Source of the DNA: Paraburkholderia ferrariae NBRC 106233 | GTDB taxonomy: Bacteria > Pseudomonadota > Gammaproteobacteria > Burkholderiales > Burkholderiaceae | Reading direction: 5' to 3' | NCBI RefSeq assembly: GCF_000685035.1 | Contig: NZ_BAYB01000006.1 | Span: 87,034-151,033 of the forward strand | DNA length: 64,000 bases | In this document: positions 46,281 through 58,218 of the stretch, piece after piece | How positions within the stretch are numbered: the first letter of the stretch is position 1 | Layout of the letters: each line of letters starts with the position of its first letter | Made by a program: the position numbers and the translations under genes | The notes under the pieces: model-generated | The model's input: only the letters and a program-made list of their open reading frames with translations | Told to the model about the DNA's origin: nothing | Database searches by the model: none

Positions 46281-46579
46281 GGCGTTCGGAAGGTGGGGAG
46301 GGGTGTGCGCGCGGTCTTGCTGCGGTCTTGCGCCTGTTGCCCGCGCTTGCCCGAAAAAGGCGGTGGCGGGCGCCGCGGCGGCAGACGCGCGATTCTAGCA
46401 TCGCGTATGGAAATGCCGCACGTGCGCATGCAGACAAGCGCCGGGCAATCGGTTAGAATCTCGCGCTTGGCGCTTCCGGGCAGCGGGAAATGGCGGGGCG
46501 CCGAAGGTTCGCAACAGGTTTGCAGCAAGTTGACTCGCACGCGACATCGCAGCGGTCCTGCCGGCCAGGCGAAAGATTC

Positions 46580-46666
46580 GCGTGAGTGGCGAAATTGGTA
46601 GACGCACCAGGTTTAGGTCCTGACGCCCGCAAGGGTGTGCCGGTTCGAGTCCGGCCTCACGCACCA
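46580..46666 (+). tRNA. tRNA-Leu (anticodon UAG)
   Basis: The gene is 87 bases including an encoded CCA. Acceptor GCGTGAG pairs with CTCACGC before ACCA; the D-arm contains GAAATTGGTAGACGC, the anticodon loop is TTTAGGT with TAG, a long variable arm follows, and the T-loop contains GGTTCGAGTCC. The sequence is close to E. coli leuW. A terminator follows within 30 bases. Confidence 0.97.
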
Positions 46667-46690
46667 AAGCAAATCGAAGCAAAAAAACGA

Positions 46691-46725
46691 AGGGCCGCGC
46701 ACCGCCAGGTACGCGGCCCTTTTTG
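46691..46725 (+). terminator. Rho-independent terminator after tRNA-Leu
   Basis: A 9-bp GC-rich stem (46691-46699 with 46712-46720), a 12-base loop and five T follow the tRNA. Confidence 0.88.
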
Positions 46726-46844
46726 CATGGGTCCGGCCCGTGCGCAGCGTCCCCCGCCTGACTCGGTGCATATGCACGCAGGCGCGGCCTGTTTCCCCCG
46801 ACCTATGCGCGCACCCGTGCATCGATGACGCGCGGGCCGCCCAC

Positions 46845-47291
46845 TTACATGTCCGCCTGCGCCGCTTCGATGACCTTGTCGAGCGCGCGACGCAACGTTT
46901 CGCGCTCCTTGTCGTCGAGGCAGGAGAAGAAGTCCGTGTTCCACTTGCGGGCCACGGGCATCACCTTGCGGTAAAGCGCTCGTCCTTCCGGTGTGAGCGA
47001 AACGAGTACGAGGCGTCCATCGTCCTCGCTCGCATCGCGCTGCATGAGGCCGCGGCGCATCAATGCCTCGGCCGCACGGCTCGCCTGGCTCTTGTCGAGA
47101 TTCGCGTGGCGTGCGAGCTCCATCACCGAGAACGGGCCGAATGCGCCCACTGCCGCAATGAGGCGCGCCTCGGGCAGGGTGACGCCGAGCTTCGCCTGGT
47201 AGCGTTCCGTGCTGCCCCGTTCGGAGAGCTTGTTCAGGACATGGAGCCGATAGGTCAGAAACTGCTCGAGTCCGGCTTTGCTTGCCTTCAT
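46845..47291 (-). CDS. MarR family transcriptional regulator
   Basis: The 148-residue protein has the MarR winged helix: recognition region LDKSQASRAAEALMRRGLMQR and wing RDASEDDGRLVLVSLTPEGRALY. The target and effector are unknown; such regulators often answer aromatic acids or oxidants. The start ATG 47291 follows AGGA; the open frame runs upstream to 47381 without a better site. No obvious target operon adjoins it, since glycerate kinase lies 169 bp away on the same strand. Confidence 0.87.
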   Translation of the reverse strand: MKASKAGLEQFLTYRLHVLNKLSERGSTERYQAKLGVTLPEARLIAAVGAFGPFSVMELARHANLDKSQASRAAEALMRRGLMQRDASEDDGRLVLVSLTPEGRALYRKVMPVARKWNTDFFSCLDDKERETLRRALDKVIEAAQADM

Positions 47292-47460
47292 GGTCGTCCT
47301 GGTCGCGTGAAGATGGCGCGAGGGTATCGCGCGTGATGTGATTGTTGCCGCAACCGGCTCGCGGGTCAACGCATAGCGCATAGCGCGCCACGCGTGAACG
47401 TGGCGCGCACATCTTTTAATCGCTTAAGTAGGAAGGCGAAATGCTTGCCGGCGAGGCGTG

Positions 47461-48618
47461 CTAGCGCGCCTCGCCCGAACCGAAGCGCAGCCGCGTGAGC
47501 TGTTCGGCTTCGTTGGCGAGCAGCTTCGCGGCGTCGCGAATGGCCGTGTCGAGCGTGATCGGGCCGGGGGCGGGCGAGAAGCATCCGCTGAAATGTTCCG
47601 AGAGGCGCGGCAACGCGGCCGGATCGACGGCGCCCGAGAGCAGCGTGGCCGGCACCCTGGCCGCCTGTGCGTGGCGGCAGGCGATGAAGGGCGCCTTGCC
47701 ATGCAGCGTTTGCACATCCGAGCGGCCTTCGCCGGTGATGAGCCAGTTCGCGTCGGCAAGCGCCGCGTCGAGGCCGATCTGGCGCGCCACCACTTCCGCG
47801 CCCGGTTCGAAGCTCGCGCCCAGCATGCGCAGCGCGAAGCCGAGGCCGCCCGCGGCGCCCGATCCGGCTTCGTCGCGCACGCGCCGCTCGAGCGCGGTTT
47901 CGATGAGATCGGCGAAGCGCGCGAGCGCGGCGTCGATGGGCGCGACCTGCTCCGGCGTCACGCCTTTTTGCGGGCCGAAGACGGCCGTTGCGCCATGTTC
48001 GCCGGTGAGCGGGTTGTCGACGTCGGACATGCCGATGAACGAGGCTTCGGCAAGACGCGCGTCGAGTGCCGACACGTCCACGCGCGCCACGCGCGCGAGC
48101 GCCTCGGGCGTGGGGGCGAGCGCCTCTCCATCGACGTCGAAGAGCCGCACGCCGAGGCCCGCGAGCAGACCCGCGCCGCCGTCGTTGGTGCTGCTGCCGC
48201 CGAGCGCGACATAGAAGCGCCGCACGCCTTCGTCGAGCAGGGCGCGGATCGCCTCGCCCATGCCGAGGGTGCTGCGTTCGGCCACCGGCACGCTCATGCC
48301 CACCGGGTCCGTGATGCCGACGATCTCGGCCGTTTCGACGATGGCGCTGCCGTCGTGCAGGATGCCGACGGCCGCGTCCCGCGTCGGCCCCGCGGCGCCG
48401 CGCACGGTCATGACGCGGCGCTCGCCGCCCACGCTCAGCATGGCGTCGAGCGTGCCTTCGCCGCCGTCGGCCATCGGGCAGGTGCGGATCTGCGCGTCCG
48501 GGCGGGCGCGGCGAATGCCTTCGGCTATCGCGGCGGCGACCCCGTCCGCACTGAGCGAGCCTTTGAAAGAATCGGGAGCAATGACGACGACAGGTGCGTC
48601 GGATGACGGGTTAGGCAT
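47461..48618 (-). CDS. Glycerate kinase (GlxK/GarK family)
   Basis: The 385-residue protein belongs to glycerate kinase type I. It begins with VVIAPDSFKGSLSADGVAAAI, continues with MADGGEGTLDA, LGGSSTNDGGAG and GMSDVDNPL, and ends with a region containing LITGEGRSD. These are the conserved blocks of the family that phosphorylates D-glycerate in glyoxylate or serine metabolism. Position specificity (2- or 3-phosphate) is not resolved. The start MPNPSSDAP is the first Met before the domain. Confidence 0.9.
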   Translation of the reverse strand: MPNPSSDAPVVVIAPDSFKGSLSADGVAAAIAEGIRRARPDAQIRTCPMADGGEGTLDAMLSVGGERRVMTVRGAAGPTRDAAVGILHDGSAIVETAEIVGITDPVGMSVPVAERSTLGMGEAIRALLDEGVRRFYVALGGSSTNDGGAGLLAGLGVRLFDVDGEALAPTPEALARVARVDVSALDARLAEASFIGMSDVDNPLTGEHGATAVFGPQKGVTPEQVAPIDAALARFADLIETALERRVRDEAGSGAAGGLGFALRMLGASFEPGAEVVARQIGLDAALADANWLITGEGRSDVQTLHGKAPFIACRHAQAARVPATLLSGAVDPAALPRLSEHFSGCFSPAPGPITLDTAIRDAAKLLANEAEQLTRLRFGSGEAR

Positions 48619-49330
48619 GGTGTCTCTGCTGGCAAGGGTTGACGTGTCTCTGGCGTCGGCTGAGGCCGGCGGGGCATCCGGCTCGCCCGTAAGCTTAACA
48701 GCCCCGCGGGGCCCGCTGGATACCTGGGCTGCGATAGCCCGGATCGCAGGGCCGCATGGCGCGGCCGCACGGGCCGTGGCGGGCGTAAGGGCGTAAGGGC
48801 GCGCGGGCAGGCCACGCGCGCTTGCCCTGGCAGGCCCGCGCATTGCATCGCAAAATTGCAGTTTTGGGCCGATTTTGGCGCTGCTTCAGGACGGATTCGG
48901 GGCATTTCGGGCGAACCCGTATGGCAAATCCGTTTGGTGGCGGAAATAGTTTGCTAAAATACTCGGCTCTTTTGACGGAACCGCGTCGCAAGCCGCCCGA
49001 ACGCCACTCGTGAGTCCACGGGGCCAGGTCGGGCAGCCAGGTTCCGGAGCGCATCACCGGCGGGCGCGAGCTTGCCGGCGCGGCGCCAGACAGGCGGCGC
49101 GGGCGTTGCCGGTGAAAGGCGCACGCAGCGTGCAGAAAGGGGCGCAAGCGGCGCACGAACACCCGTGCACCTGTGAGCGCCTGCAGGCAGCGCTACACGG
49201 TGCTGGTGCGGTGCAGGGTGCCGCCGGGACAAAAAACAGGGCGCCCAAGCCGCCATCCCCAGTGGGTGGCGGGCCGCGGCACAGCAAAGATTACTGATTC
49301 GCTCGAATAAATTTTAGGACGATTGAAGCC
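48619..49330 (+). promoter_or_regulatory. Long tig upstream region with extended -10 promoter
   Basis: In the 712-bp gap I see no supported gene. TGCTAAAAT at 48952-48960 is a good extended -10 element, although its -35 is weak. It would give a leader of about 360 bases before tig. That leader is very GC-rich with many possible short hairpins. A/T-rich sequence returns just before the tig ribosome site (AGGACGATTGAAGCC). I tested by eye for 4.5S RNA and found no conserved core. Confidence 0.45.
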
Positions 49331-50677
49331 ATGGCTAACGTTGTTGAAAACCTCGGCAAGCTCGAACGCCGCGTGACGATTTCCCTGCCGAAGGATGCCG
49401 TGCAGAAAGAAGTGGATTCGCGCATCCGCCAACTCGCGAAGAACGTGCGCATGCCGGGTTTCCGCCCGGGCAAGGTGCCGCTCAAGATGGTCACGCAGCA
49501 GTACTCGGGCCAGGTGGAAGCCGAAGTGCTGAGCGACAAGGTCGGCAAGGAATTCTTCGACATCAGCCGCGCCGAGAACCTGCGCGTGGCCGGCCAGCCG
49601 AGCTTCGCGCCGAAGGCCGACGCCACCGAAGGCGACTACGCATTCGACGCGACCTTCGAGGTCTATCCGGAAGTGAAGCTCGGCGACGTGGCGACGGCCG
49701 AAATCGAGCGCACGACCACGAACATCACGGAAGCCGAAATCGACCGTACGCTCGACATCCTGCGCAAGCAGCGCGTGCACTTCCACGCACGCGGCGAAGC
49801 GGGCGAGCACGGTGACGGCGGCGCCGACACGGCAGCGAAGAGCGGCGACCGCGTGACGGTCGACTTCGTCGGCAAGATCGACGACGTGGCATTCCCGGGC
49901 GGCAGCGCCGAAGGCTTCGCATTCGTGCTGGGCGAAGGCCGCATGCTGCCGGAATTCGAAACCGCGGCGACGGGCCTGAAGCAAGGCGAGTCGCGCGAGT
50001 TCGACCTCAAGTTCCCCGAGGACTATCACGGCAAGGACGTGGCCGGCAAGACCGCGAAGTTCACGATCACGATGCAGAAGATCGAGTGGCCGCACCTGCC
50101 GGAAATCGACGCGGAATTCGCGAAGTCGCTCGGCATCGCCGACGGCGACCTCGACAAGATGCGTGCCGAGATCAAGGAAAACCTCGAGCGCGAGGCGAAG
50201 CGCCGTACCCAGGCCATCGTGAAGAACCAGGTCATGGACGCGCTCCTGAAGATCGCCGAGCTCGACGTGCCCAACGCACTCGTCGAGCAGGACCAGCTGC
50301 GCCTCGTCGAAATGGCGCGTGCGGACCTCGCGCAGCGCGGCGTGCCCAACGCCAAGGACGCGCCGATCCCGGCCGAAATGTTCAAGGAGCAAGCCGAGCG
50401 CCGCGTGAAGCTGGGCCTCGTGCTGGCCGAGCTCGTGAAGTCGAACGGCCTCGAGGCGAAGCCCGAGCAGATCCGTGCCGAAGTGGACGAATTCGCGAAA
50501 AGCTACGAAGACCCGAAGGAAGTCGTGCGCTGGTATTATTCGAACCAGCAACGCCTCGCTGAAATGGAAGCCTTCGTCGTCGAATCGAACGTCGTGGACT
50601 TCGTGCTCGGCAAGGCCAGGGTGACGGACAAGCTGGTGAGCTTCGAGGAACTGGCCAGCGCAACGGCTCAGGCTTAA
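49331..50677 (+). CDS. tig: Trigger factor
   Basis: Trigger factor is the ribosome-bound chaperone that meets nascent chains. The 448-residue protein has the ribosome-binding tail with the FRPGK signature near residue 43, an FKBP-type PPIase domain in the middle (about residues 160-250, [14 protein letters not shown] onward), and a helical C-terminal chaperone domain. The gene leads the conserved tig-clpP-clpX-lon block, so folding, degradation and repair of nascent chains are encoded together. A strong terminator follows. Confidence 0.96.
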   Translation: MANVVENLGKLERRVTISLPKDAVQKEVDSRIRQLAKNVRMPGFRPGKVPLKMVTQQYSGQVEAEVLSDKVGKEFFDISRAENLRVAGQPSFAPKADATEGDYAFDATFEVYPEVKLGDVATAEIERTTTNITEAEIDRTLDILRKQRVHFHARGEAGEHGDGGADTAAKSGDRVTVDFVGKIDDVAFPGGSAEGFAFVLGEGRMLPEFETAATGLKQGESREFDLKFPEDYHGKDVAGKTAKFTITMQKIEWPHLPEIDAEFAKSLGIADGDLDKMRAEIKENLEREAKRRTQAIVKNQVMDALLKIAELDVPNALVEQDQLRLVEMARADLAQRGVPNAKDAPIPAEMFKEQAERRVKLGLVLAELVKSNGLEAKPEQIRAEVDEFAKSYEDPKEVVRWYYSNQQRLAEMEAFVVESNVVDFVLGKARVTDKLVSFEELASATAQA

Positions 50678-50690
50678 GGCTGCTGTGCTT

Positions 50691-50736
50691 CGGCGTGCCG
50701 GCCGTCGGGGCGACCGACGGCGAGCACGCCGTTTTT
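50691..50736 (+). terminator. Rho-independent terminator after tig
   Basis: An 8-bp outer stem (50691-50698 with 50724-50731) encloses a 7-bp inner stem and is followed by five T. Confidence 0.88.
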
Positions 50737-50838
50737 GTATCTACGCAATTTAGCCATGCTCGCCGTGTGGTTGATTTACGCAGGGTCCGTCGCCATACCG
50801 GTTGGACAGAATAACTTTTCCAGACAAGGATGCACCGC

Positions 50839-51492
50839 ATGACCATTCGCGCTCAATCGCTGGATACGTTGACCTCCCACGCTTCGCGGGACCTCGACCC
50901 GCAGGCGCTCGGGCTCGTGCCGATCGTCGTGGAGACGAGCGGTCGCGGCGAGCGCTCGTACGACATCTACTCGCGTCTCCTGAAGGAGCGCGTGGTGTTC
51001 CTGGTCGGCGAAGTGAACGACCAGACCGCGAACCTCGTCGTTGCCCAGTTGCTGTTCCTCGAAAGCGAGAATCCGGACAAGGACATCAGCCTGTACATCA
51101 ACAGCCCGGGTGGTTCGGTGTCGGCCGGCATGGCGATTTACGACACGATGCAGTTCATCAAGCCGGATGTTTCGACCCTTTGCATGGGCCTCGCGGCCAG
51201 CATGGGCGCCTTCCTGCTCGCATCGGGCGCGAAGGGCAAGCGTTTCGCGCTGCCGAACTCGCGCGTGATGATCCACCAGCCGCTGGGCGGCGCACGCGGC
51301 CAGGCTTCGGACATCGAGATCCAGGCCCGCGAAATCCTGTACCTGAAGGAGCGTCTGAACCAGCTGCTCGCGCACCATACGGGCCAGCCGGTCGAGCGCA
51401 TCGCGCGCGACACCGACCGCGACAATTTCATGTCCGGGGACGACGCCCAGGCGTACGGTCTCGTGGACCAGGTGCTGCACAAGCGCCCCTGA
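50839..51492 (+). CDS. clpP: ATP-dependent Clp protease proteolytic subunit ClpP
   Basis: ClpP is the serine peptidase barrel that works with ClpX. From this start the catalytic triad is Ser121 in [11 protein letters not shown], His146 in MIHQPLGG and Asp195 in DTDRDNFM. I prefer ATG 50839 (MTIRAQ, 217 residues) because AAGGA is about ten bases before it; the ATG at 50830 is too close to that site. The N-terminal propeptide is expected to be cut off. It precedes clpX by 247 bp. Confidence 0.95.
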   Translation: MTIRAQSLDTLTSHASRDLDPQALGLVPIVVETSGRGERSYDIYSRLLKERVVFLVGEVNDQTANLVVAQLLFLESENPDKDISLYINSPGGSVSAGMAIYDTMQFIKPDVSTLCMGLAASMGAFLLASGAKGKRFALPNSRVMIHQPLGGARGQASDIEIQAREILYLKERLNQLLAHHTGQPVERIARDTDRDNFMSGDDAQAYGLVDQVLHKRP

Positions 51493-51739
51493 TCCGGCCT
51501 GCTCCGGTTTGGTCTGGCCCGCGTAGCTTTACCCGGCGCCGCCCGCAATAAGGGGGCCCTTTCGCCCCCGTACAAAAAGGGATTGGCGCCGCCGCGCGGA
51601 CCGTGTGGAATAATCGGCATACGCGCTCGCAGCCTGCGGCCCACACGCCGTCACAGCAAGCGGTTCATGCGCCCCCCGCCCGGCGTGGCTGGGGGAAACG
51701 GCGTATCATGTAACAGAGTGTCCGGAGGCTCATCTATCC

Positions 51740-53011
51740 ATGGCGGACAAGAAAGGTTCTAACAGCGAAAAGCTGTTGTATTGCTCGTTTTGCGGCAAAA
51801 GCCAGCATGAAGTGAAGAAGCTGATTGCGGGGCCGTCGGTGTTCATCTGCGATGAATGTATCGACCTGTGCAACGAGATCATTCGCGACGAGGCCGCGGG
51901 GGCGGGCGTCGATGCGGCGCTGTCGCGCTCGGACCTGCCGAGCCCGCAGGAGATTCGCGACATCCTCGATCAATACGTGATTGGCCAGGAGCGCGCGAAG
52001 AAGATTCTCGCAGTGGCGGTGTACAACCACTACAAGCGCCTCAAACATCTCGACAAGAAGGACGAAGTCGAGCTCTCCAAGAGCAACATCCTGCTGATCG
52101 GGCCCACCGGCTCGGGCAAGACCCTGCTCGCGCAGACGCTCGCGCGCCTCCTGAACGTGCCGTTCGTGATTGCCGACGCCACCACGCTGACCGAAGCCGG
52201 CTACGTGGGCGAGGACGTCGAAAACATCATCCAGAAGCTGCTCCAGAACTGCAACTACGAAGTTGACAAGGCGCAGCGCGGCATCGTCTATATCGACGAA
52301 ATCGACAAGATCAGCCGCAAGTCGGACAACCCGTCGATCACGCGCGACGTGTCCGGCGAGGGCGTGCAGCAGGCGCTCCTGAAGCTGGTCGAGGGCACGA
52401 TGGCCTCGGTGCCGCCCCAGGGCGGTCGCAAGCACCCGAACCAGGACTTCATCCAGGTCGATACGACCAACATCCTGTTCATCTGCGGCGGCGCGTTCGA
52501 CGGCCTCGAAAAGGTCATTACCGACCGTACCGAGAAGACCGGCATCGGCTTCGGCGCAAGTGTGAAGAGCAAGCAGGAGCGCGACGCGGGCGAAGTGCTG
52601 CGCGAGACGGAGCCGGAAGACCTGATCAAGTTCGGCCTGATTCCGGAACTGATCGGCCGTCTGCCGGTGGTCGCGACGCTCGGCAAGCTCGACGAAACCG
52701 CGCTCATGAAGATTCTGGTCGAGCCGAAGAACGCGCTCATCAAGCAGTACCACAAGCTCTTCAACATGGAGCGCGTGGAACTGGAAATTCGCCCGGCCGC
52801 GCTGCAGGCCATCGCCCGCAAGGCGATCCGCCGCAAGACCGGGGCACGGGGCCTGCGCTCGATCCTGGAGCAGGCGCTGCTGGACGTGATGTACGAACTG
52901 CCGGCAATGAAAGGTGTCAGCAAGGTAATCATCGACGACAACGTGATCGATGGCGACGGCAAGCCGCTCCTGATCTACGAAGACGCTCCCAAGGTTGCAG
53001 GGTCGAACTGA
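51740..53011 (+). CDS. clpX: ATP-dependent Clp protease ATP-binding subunit ClpX
   Basis: ClpX is the AAA+ unfoldase that feeds ClpP. The 423-residue protein starts with the zinc domain (Cys15, Cys18, Cys37, Cys40), then shows Walker A GPTGSGKT near residue 118 and Walker [11 protein letters not shown]. The IGFGA loop (GIGFGASVK) contacts ClpP, and a sensor-2 region contains [14 protein letters not shown] terminator lies 28 bp after the stop. Confidence 0.97.
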   Translation: MADKKGSNSEKLLYCSFCGKSQHEVKKLIAGPSVFICDECIDLCNEIIRDEAAGAGVDAALSRSDLPSPQEIRDILDQYVIGQERAKKILAVAVYNHYKRLKHLDKKDEVELSKSNILLIGPTGSGKTLLAQTLARLLNVPFVIADATTLTEAGYVGEDVENIIQKLLQNCNYEVDKAQRGIVYIDEIDKISRKSDNPSITRDVSGEGVQQALLKLVEGTMASVPPQGGRKHPNQDFIQVDTTNILFICGGAFDGLEKVITDRTEKTGIGFGASVKSKQERDAGEVLRETEPEDLIKFGLIPELIGRLPVVATLGKLDETALMKILVEPKNALIKQYHKLFNMERVELEIRPAALQAIARKAIRRKTGARGLRSILEQALLDVMYELPAMKGVSKVIIDDNVIDGDGKPLLIYEDAPKVAGSN

Positions 53012-53039
53012 TGGTGGTGATCGGCTAAAGAGTTCCGGG

Positions 53040-53075
53040 AAAAAGCCGTTCATACAATGGGATGAACGGCTTTTT
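53040..53075. terminator. Bidirectional-looking rho-independent terminator after clpX
   Basis: A 14-bp stem with an 8-base loop (53040-53053 with 53062-53075) has A-runs on the left and T-runs on the right. It separates the clpPX transcript from lon. Confidence 0.9.
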
Positions 53076-53207
53076 CGTTTCGTTTATCTTGTGGTCGATG
53101 GCGCACTATTTTGGAGTCACTGAACTTTTCCCACACGCGAGAGGCTTGTAATCGCTTTTTCAGGCCTCACTTACCGAACGAACTGATTCCACTCATGGGG
53201 AAATGAA

Positions 53208-55637
<2,430 letters not shown>

Positions 55638-55679
55638 AGTTGCTGTATTGCGAATATCCGGATCTGCCGGATACCCCAA

Positions 55680-55709
55680 AAACCCGCGGCTTTGCCCGCG
55701 GGTTTTTTT
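55680..55709 (+). terminator. Rho-independent terminator after lon
   Basis: An 8-bp GC-rich stem (55682-55689 with 55696-55703) with a 6-base loop is followed by seven T. Confidence 0.88.
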
Positions 55710-55933
55710 CTGCCTGGCCGCCGCGCACCTGCTCGCGGATACGGTATCGAAGAATCCCTCGAAAGCCCCGCCGGATCAGGCTGAATCCCGCTTGACACCG
55801 TGGTTTCGGCCTCGTTAAATGAGCGGGGCCCGGCGTCCTGCCGGGCTGTCTGTTCCTGTTTGTTTCTGTCTGTTCCATTATCCGGCGCACGAAGCGCCAT
55901 AACGATTGCCCAAACACATTCTCGGGGGCTGGA

Positions 55934-56206
55934 ATGAATAAAACGGAATTGATCGACCACATCGCGCAGCAGGCCGACATCTCGAAGGCGGCCGCGGGGC
56001 GTGCACTCGACGCCGTGATCGGCGGCGTCAAGGGCACGCTCAAGAAGGGCGGGTCGGTCACGCTGGTCGGCTTCGGCACCTTCGCCGTCGGCAAGCGCAC
56101 GGCACGCACGGGCCGCAATCCGCGCACGGGAGATGCCATCAAGATCAAGGCGGCAAAGGTCCCGAAATTCAGGCCTGGCAAAGCGCTGAAAGATGCGCTA
56201 AACTAG
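55934..56206 (+). CDS. hupB: DNA-binding protein HU (HupB type)
   Basis: HU bends and compacts DNA. The 90-residue length, the start [20 protein letters not shown], the GFGTF pattern near residue 46 and the DNA-contacting arm [10 protein letters not shown] are diagnostic. HU is encoded after lon in many proteobacteria. A TCGGGGGCTGGA stretch lies before the ATG. Confidence 0.96.
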   Translation: MNKTELIDHIAQQADISKAAAGRALDAVIGGVKGTLKKGGSVTLVGFGTFAVGKRTARTGRNPRTGDAIKIKAAKVPKFRPGKALKDALN

Positions 56207-56305
56207 CGGGCTCGCTGGTTGACGCAGCGCCTGGATGAAAAGTCCGGGATGCGCGGGCCGGCTGAGGTCCTGAAAAGCAGGAAGCAGTGCAGGAGTCGTG
56301 AATCT

Positions 56306-56381
56306 GGGTGCTTAGCTCAGTTGGTAGAGCGGCGCCCTTACAAGGCGTAGGTCGGGAGTTCGAGCCTCTCAGCACCCACCA
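56306..56381 (+). tRNA. tRNA-Val (anticodon UAC)
   Basis: A 76-base gene with encoded CCA: acceptor GGGTGCT pairs with AGCACCC before ACCA; TAGCTCAGTTGGTAGAGC forms the D-arm, CTTACAA is the anticodon loop with TAC, and GTTCGAGCC the T-arm. An integrase gene begins about 200 bp downstream, so its 3' end is the probable attachment site of the island. Confidence 0.97.
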
Positions 56382-56436
56382 GTTTCGTGATCTGCAGTTG
56401 TCCAGCACAGTCTGATAAAGTAGGTTGTAGTCCCTG

Positions 56437-56471
56437 AAACCCGTACGGCCATTGGCTTTGCGGGTTTTTTG
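56437..56471 (+). terminator. Terminator after tRNA-Val
   Basis: AAACCCG (56437-56443) pairs with CGGGTTT (56461-56467) around a 17-base loop and runs into six T. It probably ends the tRNA transcript. Confidence 0.7.
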
Positions 56472-56475
56472 TTTT

Positions 56476-56585
56476 CCGTGGACGGTCCAGAAACGTCCAC
56501 GGTCGGCTGTTAGAACCCGGACTTTTATCGTTGTATTTTCCGATGTATGTTGTATCCGTCGTCAGCTCCAGGCACGGTATACAAC
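56476..56585. repeat. Inverted repeat and GTTGTAT motifs upstream of the integrase
   Basis: A perfect 9-bp inverted repeat (56476-56484 with 56494-56502) is followed by two direct copies of GTTGTAT (56530-56536 and 56549-56555) and one inverted copy (56579-56585) just before the integrase ATG. They could be integrase arm sites or an operator. Confidence 0.45.
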
Positions 56586-56586
56586 G

Positions 56587-57930
56587 ATGGCGCGATCTCC
56601 TCTCCACCAGCTCACCCGACTCGAGATTGTTAACGCGAGGCCTGCAGTCAAACCCTACACGCTCTCGGACGGCGGTCGGCTCTACGTGCTGGTCAAGCCC
56701 GACGGCGCCAAGCTGTGGCGCTGGAACTATGACTTCTCTGGAAAGACCAAGACGATGGCCTTTGGCAACTGGCCGGAGGTCTCGGAGAAGGAAGCGCGCG
56801 CCGCGCATGCAGCCGCGCGGGAGCTGTTGCGCCAGGGCATAGATCCCATGCAAAGGCGGCGCGAAGACAAGCGTCGTTCAAGATTCAGCGTGAATGCGAC
56901 CTTTGAGGCTGTCGCGAAGGCATGGATCGCCTCGCAGAAAGCGCACTGGTCCGCCGATTATCTCGACAAGATCGAACGAAGGCTTGCCAAAAATGTGTAT
57001 CCGTGGATCGGCAAACGGCCGATTGCCGAGATCACTACGCCCGAATATGTGGAACAGGTCATCCATCGCGCGCGAGATCGTGGTGTGCTCGACACGGCGA
57101 GAAGGGTGAGAGAGACCTGCAACTGCGTGTTCCGCCATGCTGTCGAGAACGGGCTTATCAAGTCGTCCGAAAATCCGGCGATCGATCCCAAGGTAGGCGG
57201 CGTCAGAACGCCTCCGGTGCAGCACTATGCTGCCATTGTTAATCCGGAATCGCTCGGGCAGTTGATGCGGGCAATTCGCGCTTATAAGGGCACACCGATT
57301 GTCCGCGCCGCCCTGCAGTTTGTGCCACTTGTCTTTCAGAGGCCAGGCCAGATCAGAGCGGCCCGATGGGAGCAGTTCGATCTGGACAATGCAATCTGGG
57401 TATGTCCGGCCACTATGATGAAAGGTAAATTGGCACGCAAGAGCAGTGGGCCGCCTCATCTGGTGCCGCTATCGCACCAAGCCGTAGCGGTACTGCGGGA
57501 TCTGTATCCGCTGACTGGTCCGGAAGGTTACGTGTTTCCAAGTCGCAAAGCAGGCCTCCCGATGTCGGACGGTACTATCAATGCCGCGCTGCGGACTATC
57601 GGGTATTCAGGCCACGAAATGACCGGACACGGTTTCCGTGCTACCGGCCGTACCCTCATTCGCGAGCGCTTGGGCTATGACAAGGAAGTTGTCGAGCGCC
57701 ATCTGGCGCATGGCAGCGATGAGGAGTTGGGAGACGCATACGATCGAGCCCAATTCTTCGATCAGCGACGGCAGATGAGCCAAGATTGGGCCGATTATCT
57801 GGACCGATTGGCAAGCGAGGAAGGTCAAGGCGATCGTGAATGGCCGCATGCCGAAGCGCGGGATGAGACCCTGTCCGTCGACGTACGAACGACCAGTGAG
57901 GAATTGCGACGCTCGACAACCGCATACTGA
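56587..57930 (+). CDS. P4-type tyrosine recombinase/integrase
   Basis: The 447-residue protein has the N-terminal DUF4102-like DNA-binding region (KPYTLSDGGRLYVLVKPDG), a core-binding domain at about residues 104-205 and the catalytic domain. Catalytic residues visible are Arg252 in FQRPGQIR, His348 and Arg351 in GHGFRATGR, His372 or His375 in RHLAHG, and Tyr385 in DAYDRAQF. The gene reads away from tRNA-Val. No ribosome site is seen before ATG 56587, and the upstream open frame is not family-like. It is expected to insert the island at the tRNA 3' end. Confidence 0.92.
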   Translation: MARSPLHQLTRLEIVNARPAVKPYTLSDGGRLYVLVKPDGAKLWRWNYDFSGKTKTMAFGNWPEVSEKEARAAHAAARELLRQGIDPMQRRREDKRRSRFSVNATFEAVAKAWIASQKAHWSADYLDKIERRLAKNVYPWIGKRPIAEITTPEYVEQVIHRARDRGVLDTARRVRETCNCVFRHAVENGLIKSSENPAIDPKVGGVRTPPVQHYAAIVNPESLGQLMRAIRAYKGTPIVRAALQFVPLVFQRPGQIRAARWEQFDLDNAIWVCPATMMKGKLARKSSGPPHLVPLSHQAVAVLRDLYPLTGPEGYVFPSRKAGLPMSDGTINAALRTIGYSGHEMTGHGFRATGRTLIRERLGYDKEVVERHLAHGSDEELGDAYDRAQFFDQRRQMSQDWADYLDRLASEEGQGDREWPHAEARDETLSVDVRTTSEELRRSTTAY

Positions 57931-58218
57931 GTCTGACGCTCCTCGTGGGAGTTTAGCGGACCGCAGCCGCTTCTCGTCGGCCTTTAACGTCGCGATGATC
58001 GCAAAGCTGGTGGTTTCATCACCGATTCGCAGGAGTTCATTGTGCCGAGCGCGAGTCGGCGGGCCTTCAGGCCGTCCGCCCGAGATGCTTGTTGTCCGTG
58101 GGTCAGGATTCGCTGCAAATTAACACCAGCGTCTCCAACGGACCGCGTACTTTATGTCCATCACTTCTCCCAGATCAGATTGCGCCGGACAAACCGGTGA
58201 GCACCGCCGGAACGGGAA
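57931..58218. other. Gap between integrase and LysR gene without recognised feature
   Basis: These 288 bp hold a short plus-strand open frame overlapping the integrase end, which I reject. It shows no family similarity or ribosome site, and I see no repeat or terminator with a T-run. Confidence 0.5.

Noticed and set aside
48961..49330. 4.5S RNA or other structured RNA in the tig leader
   Set aside because: Although GC-rich with possible hairpins, it lacks the conserved SRP core and I could not find a known RNA fold.
51552..51571. Hairpin after clpP as a terminator
   Set aside because: The stem is good but no T-run follows on the plus strand, so it was not listed.
53076..53207. Sigma-32 heat-shock promoter for lon
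   Set aside because: Sequences near 53100-53150 match the -35 and -10 elements only partly and with wrong spacing.
57836..58123. A 95-codon open frame overlapping the integrase end
   Set aside because: It has no ribosome site or recognisable similarity, and its first part overlaps coding sequence of the integrase.
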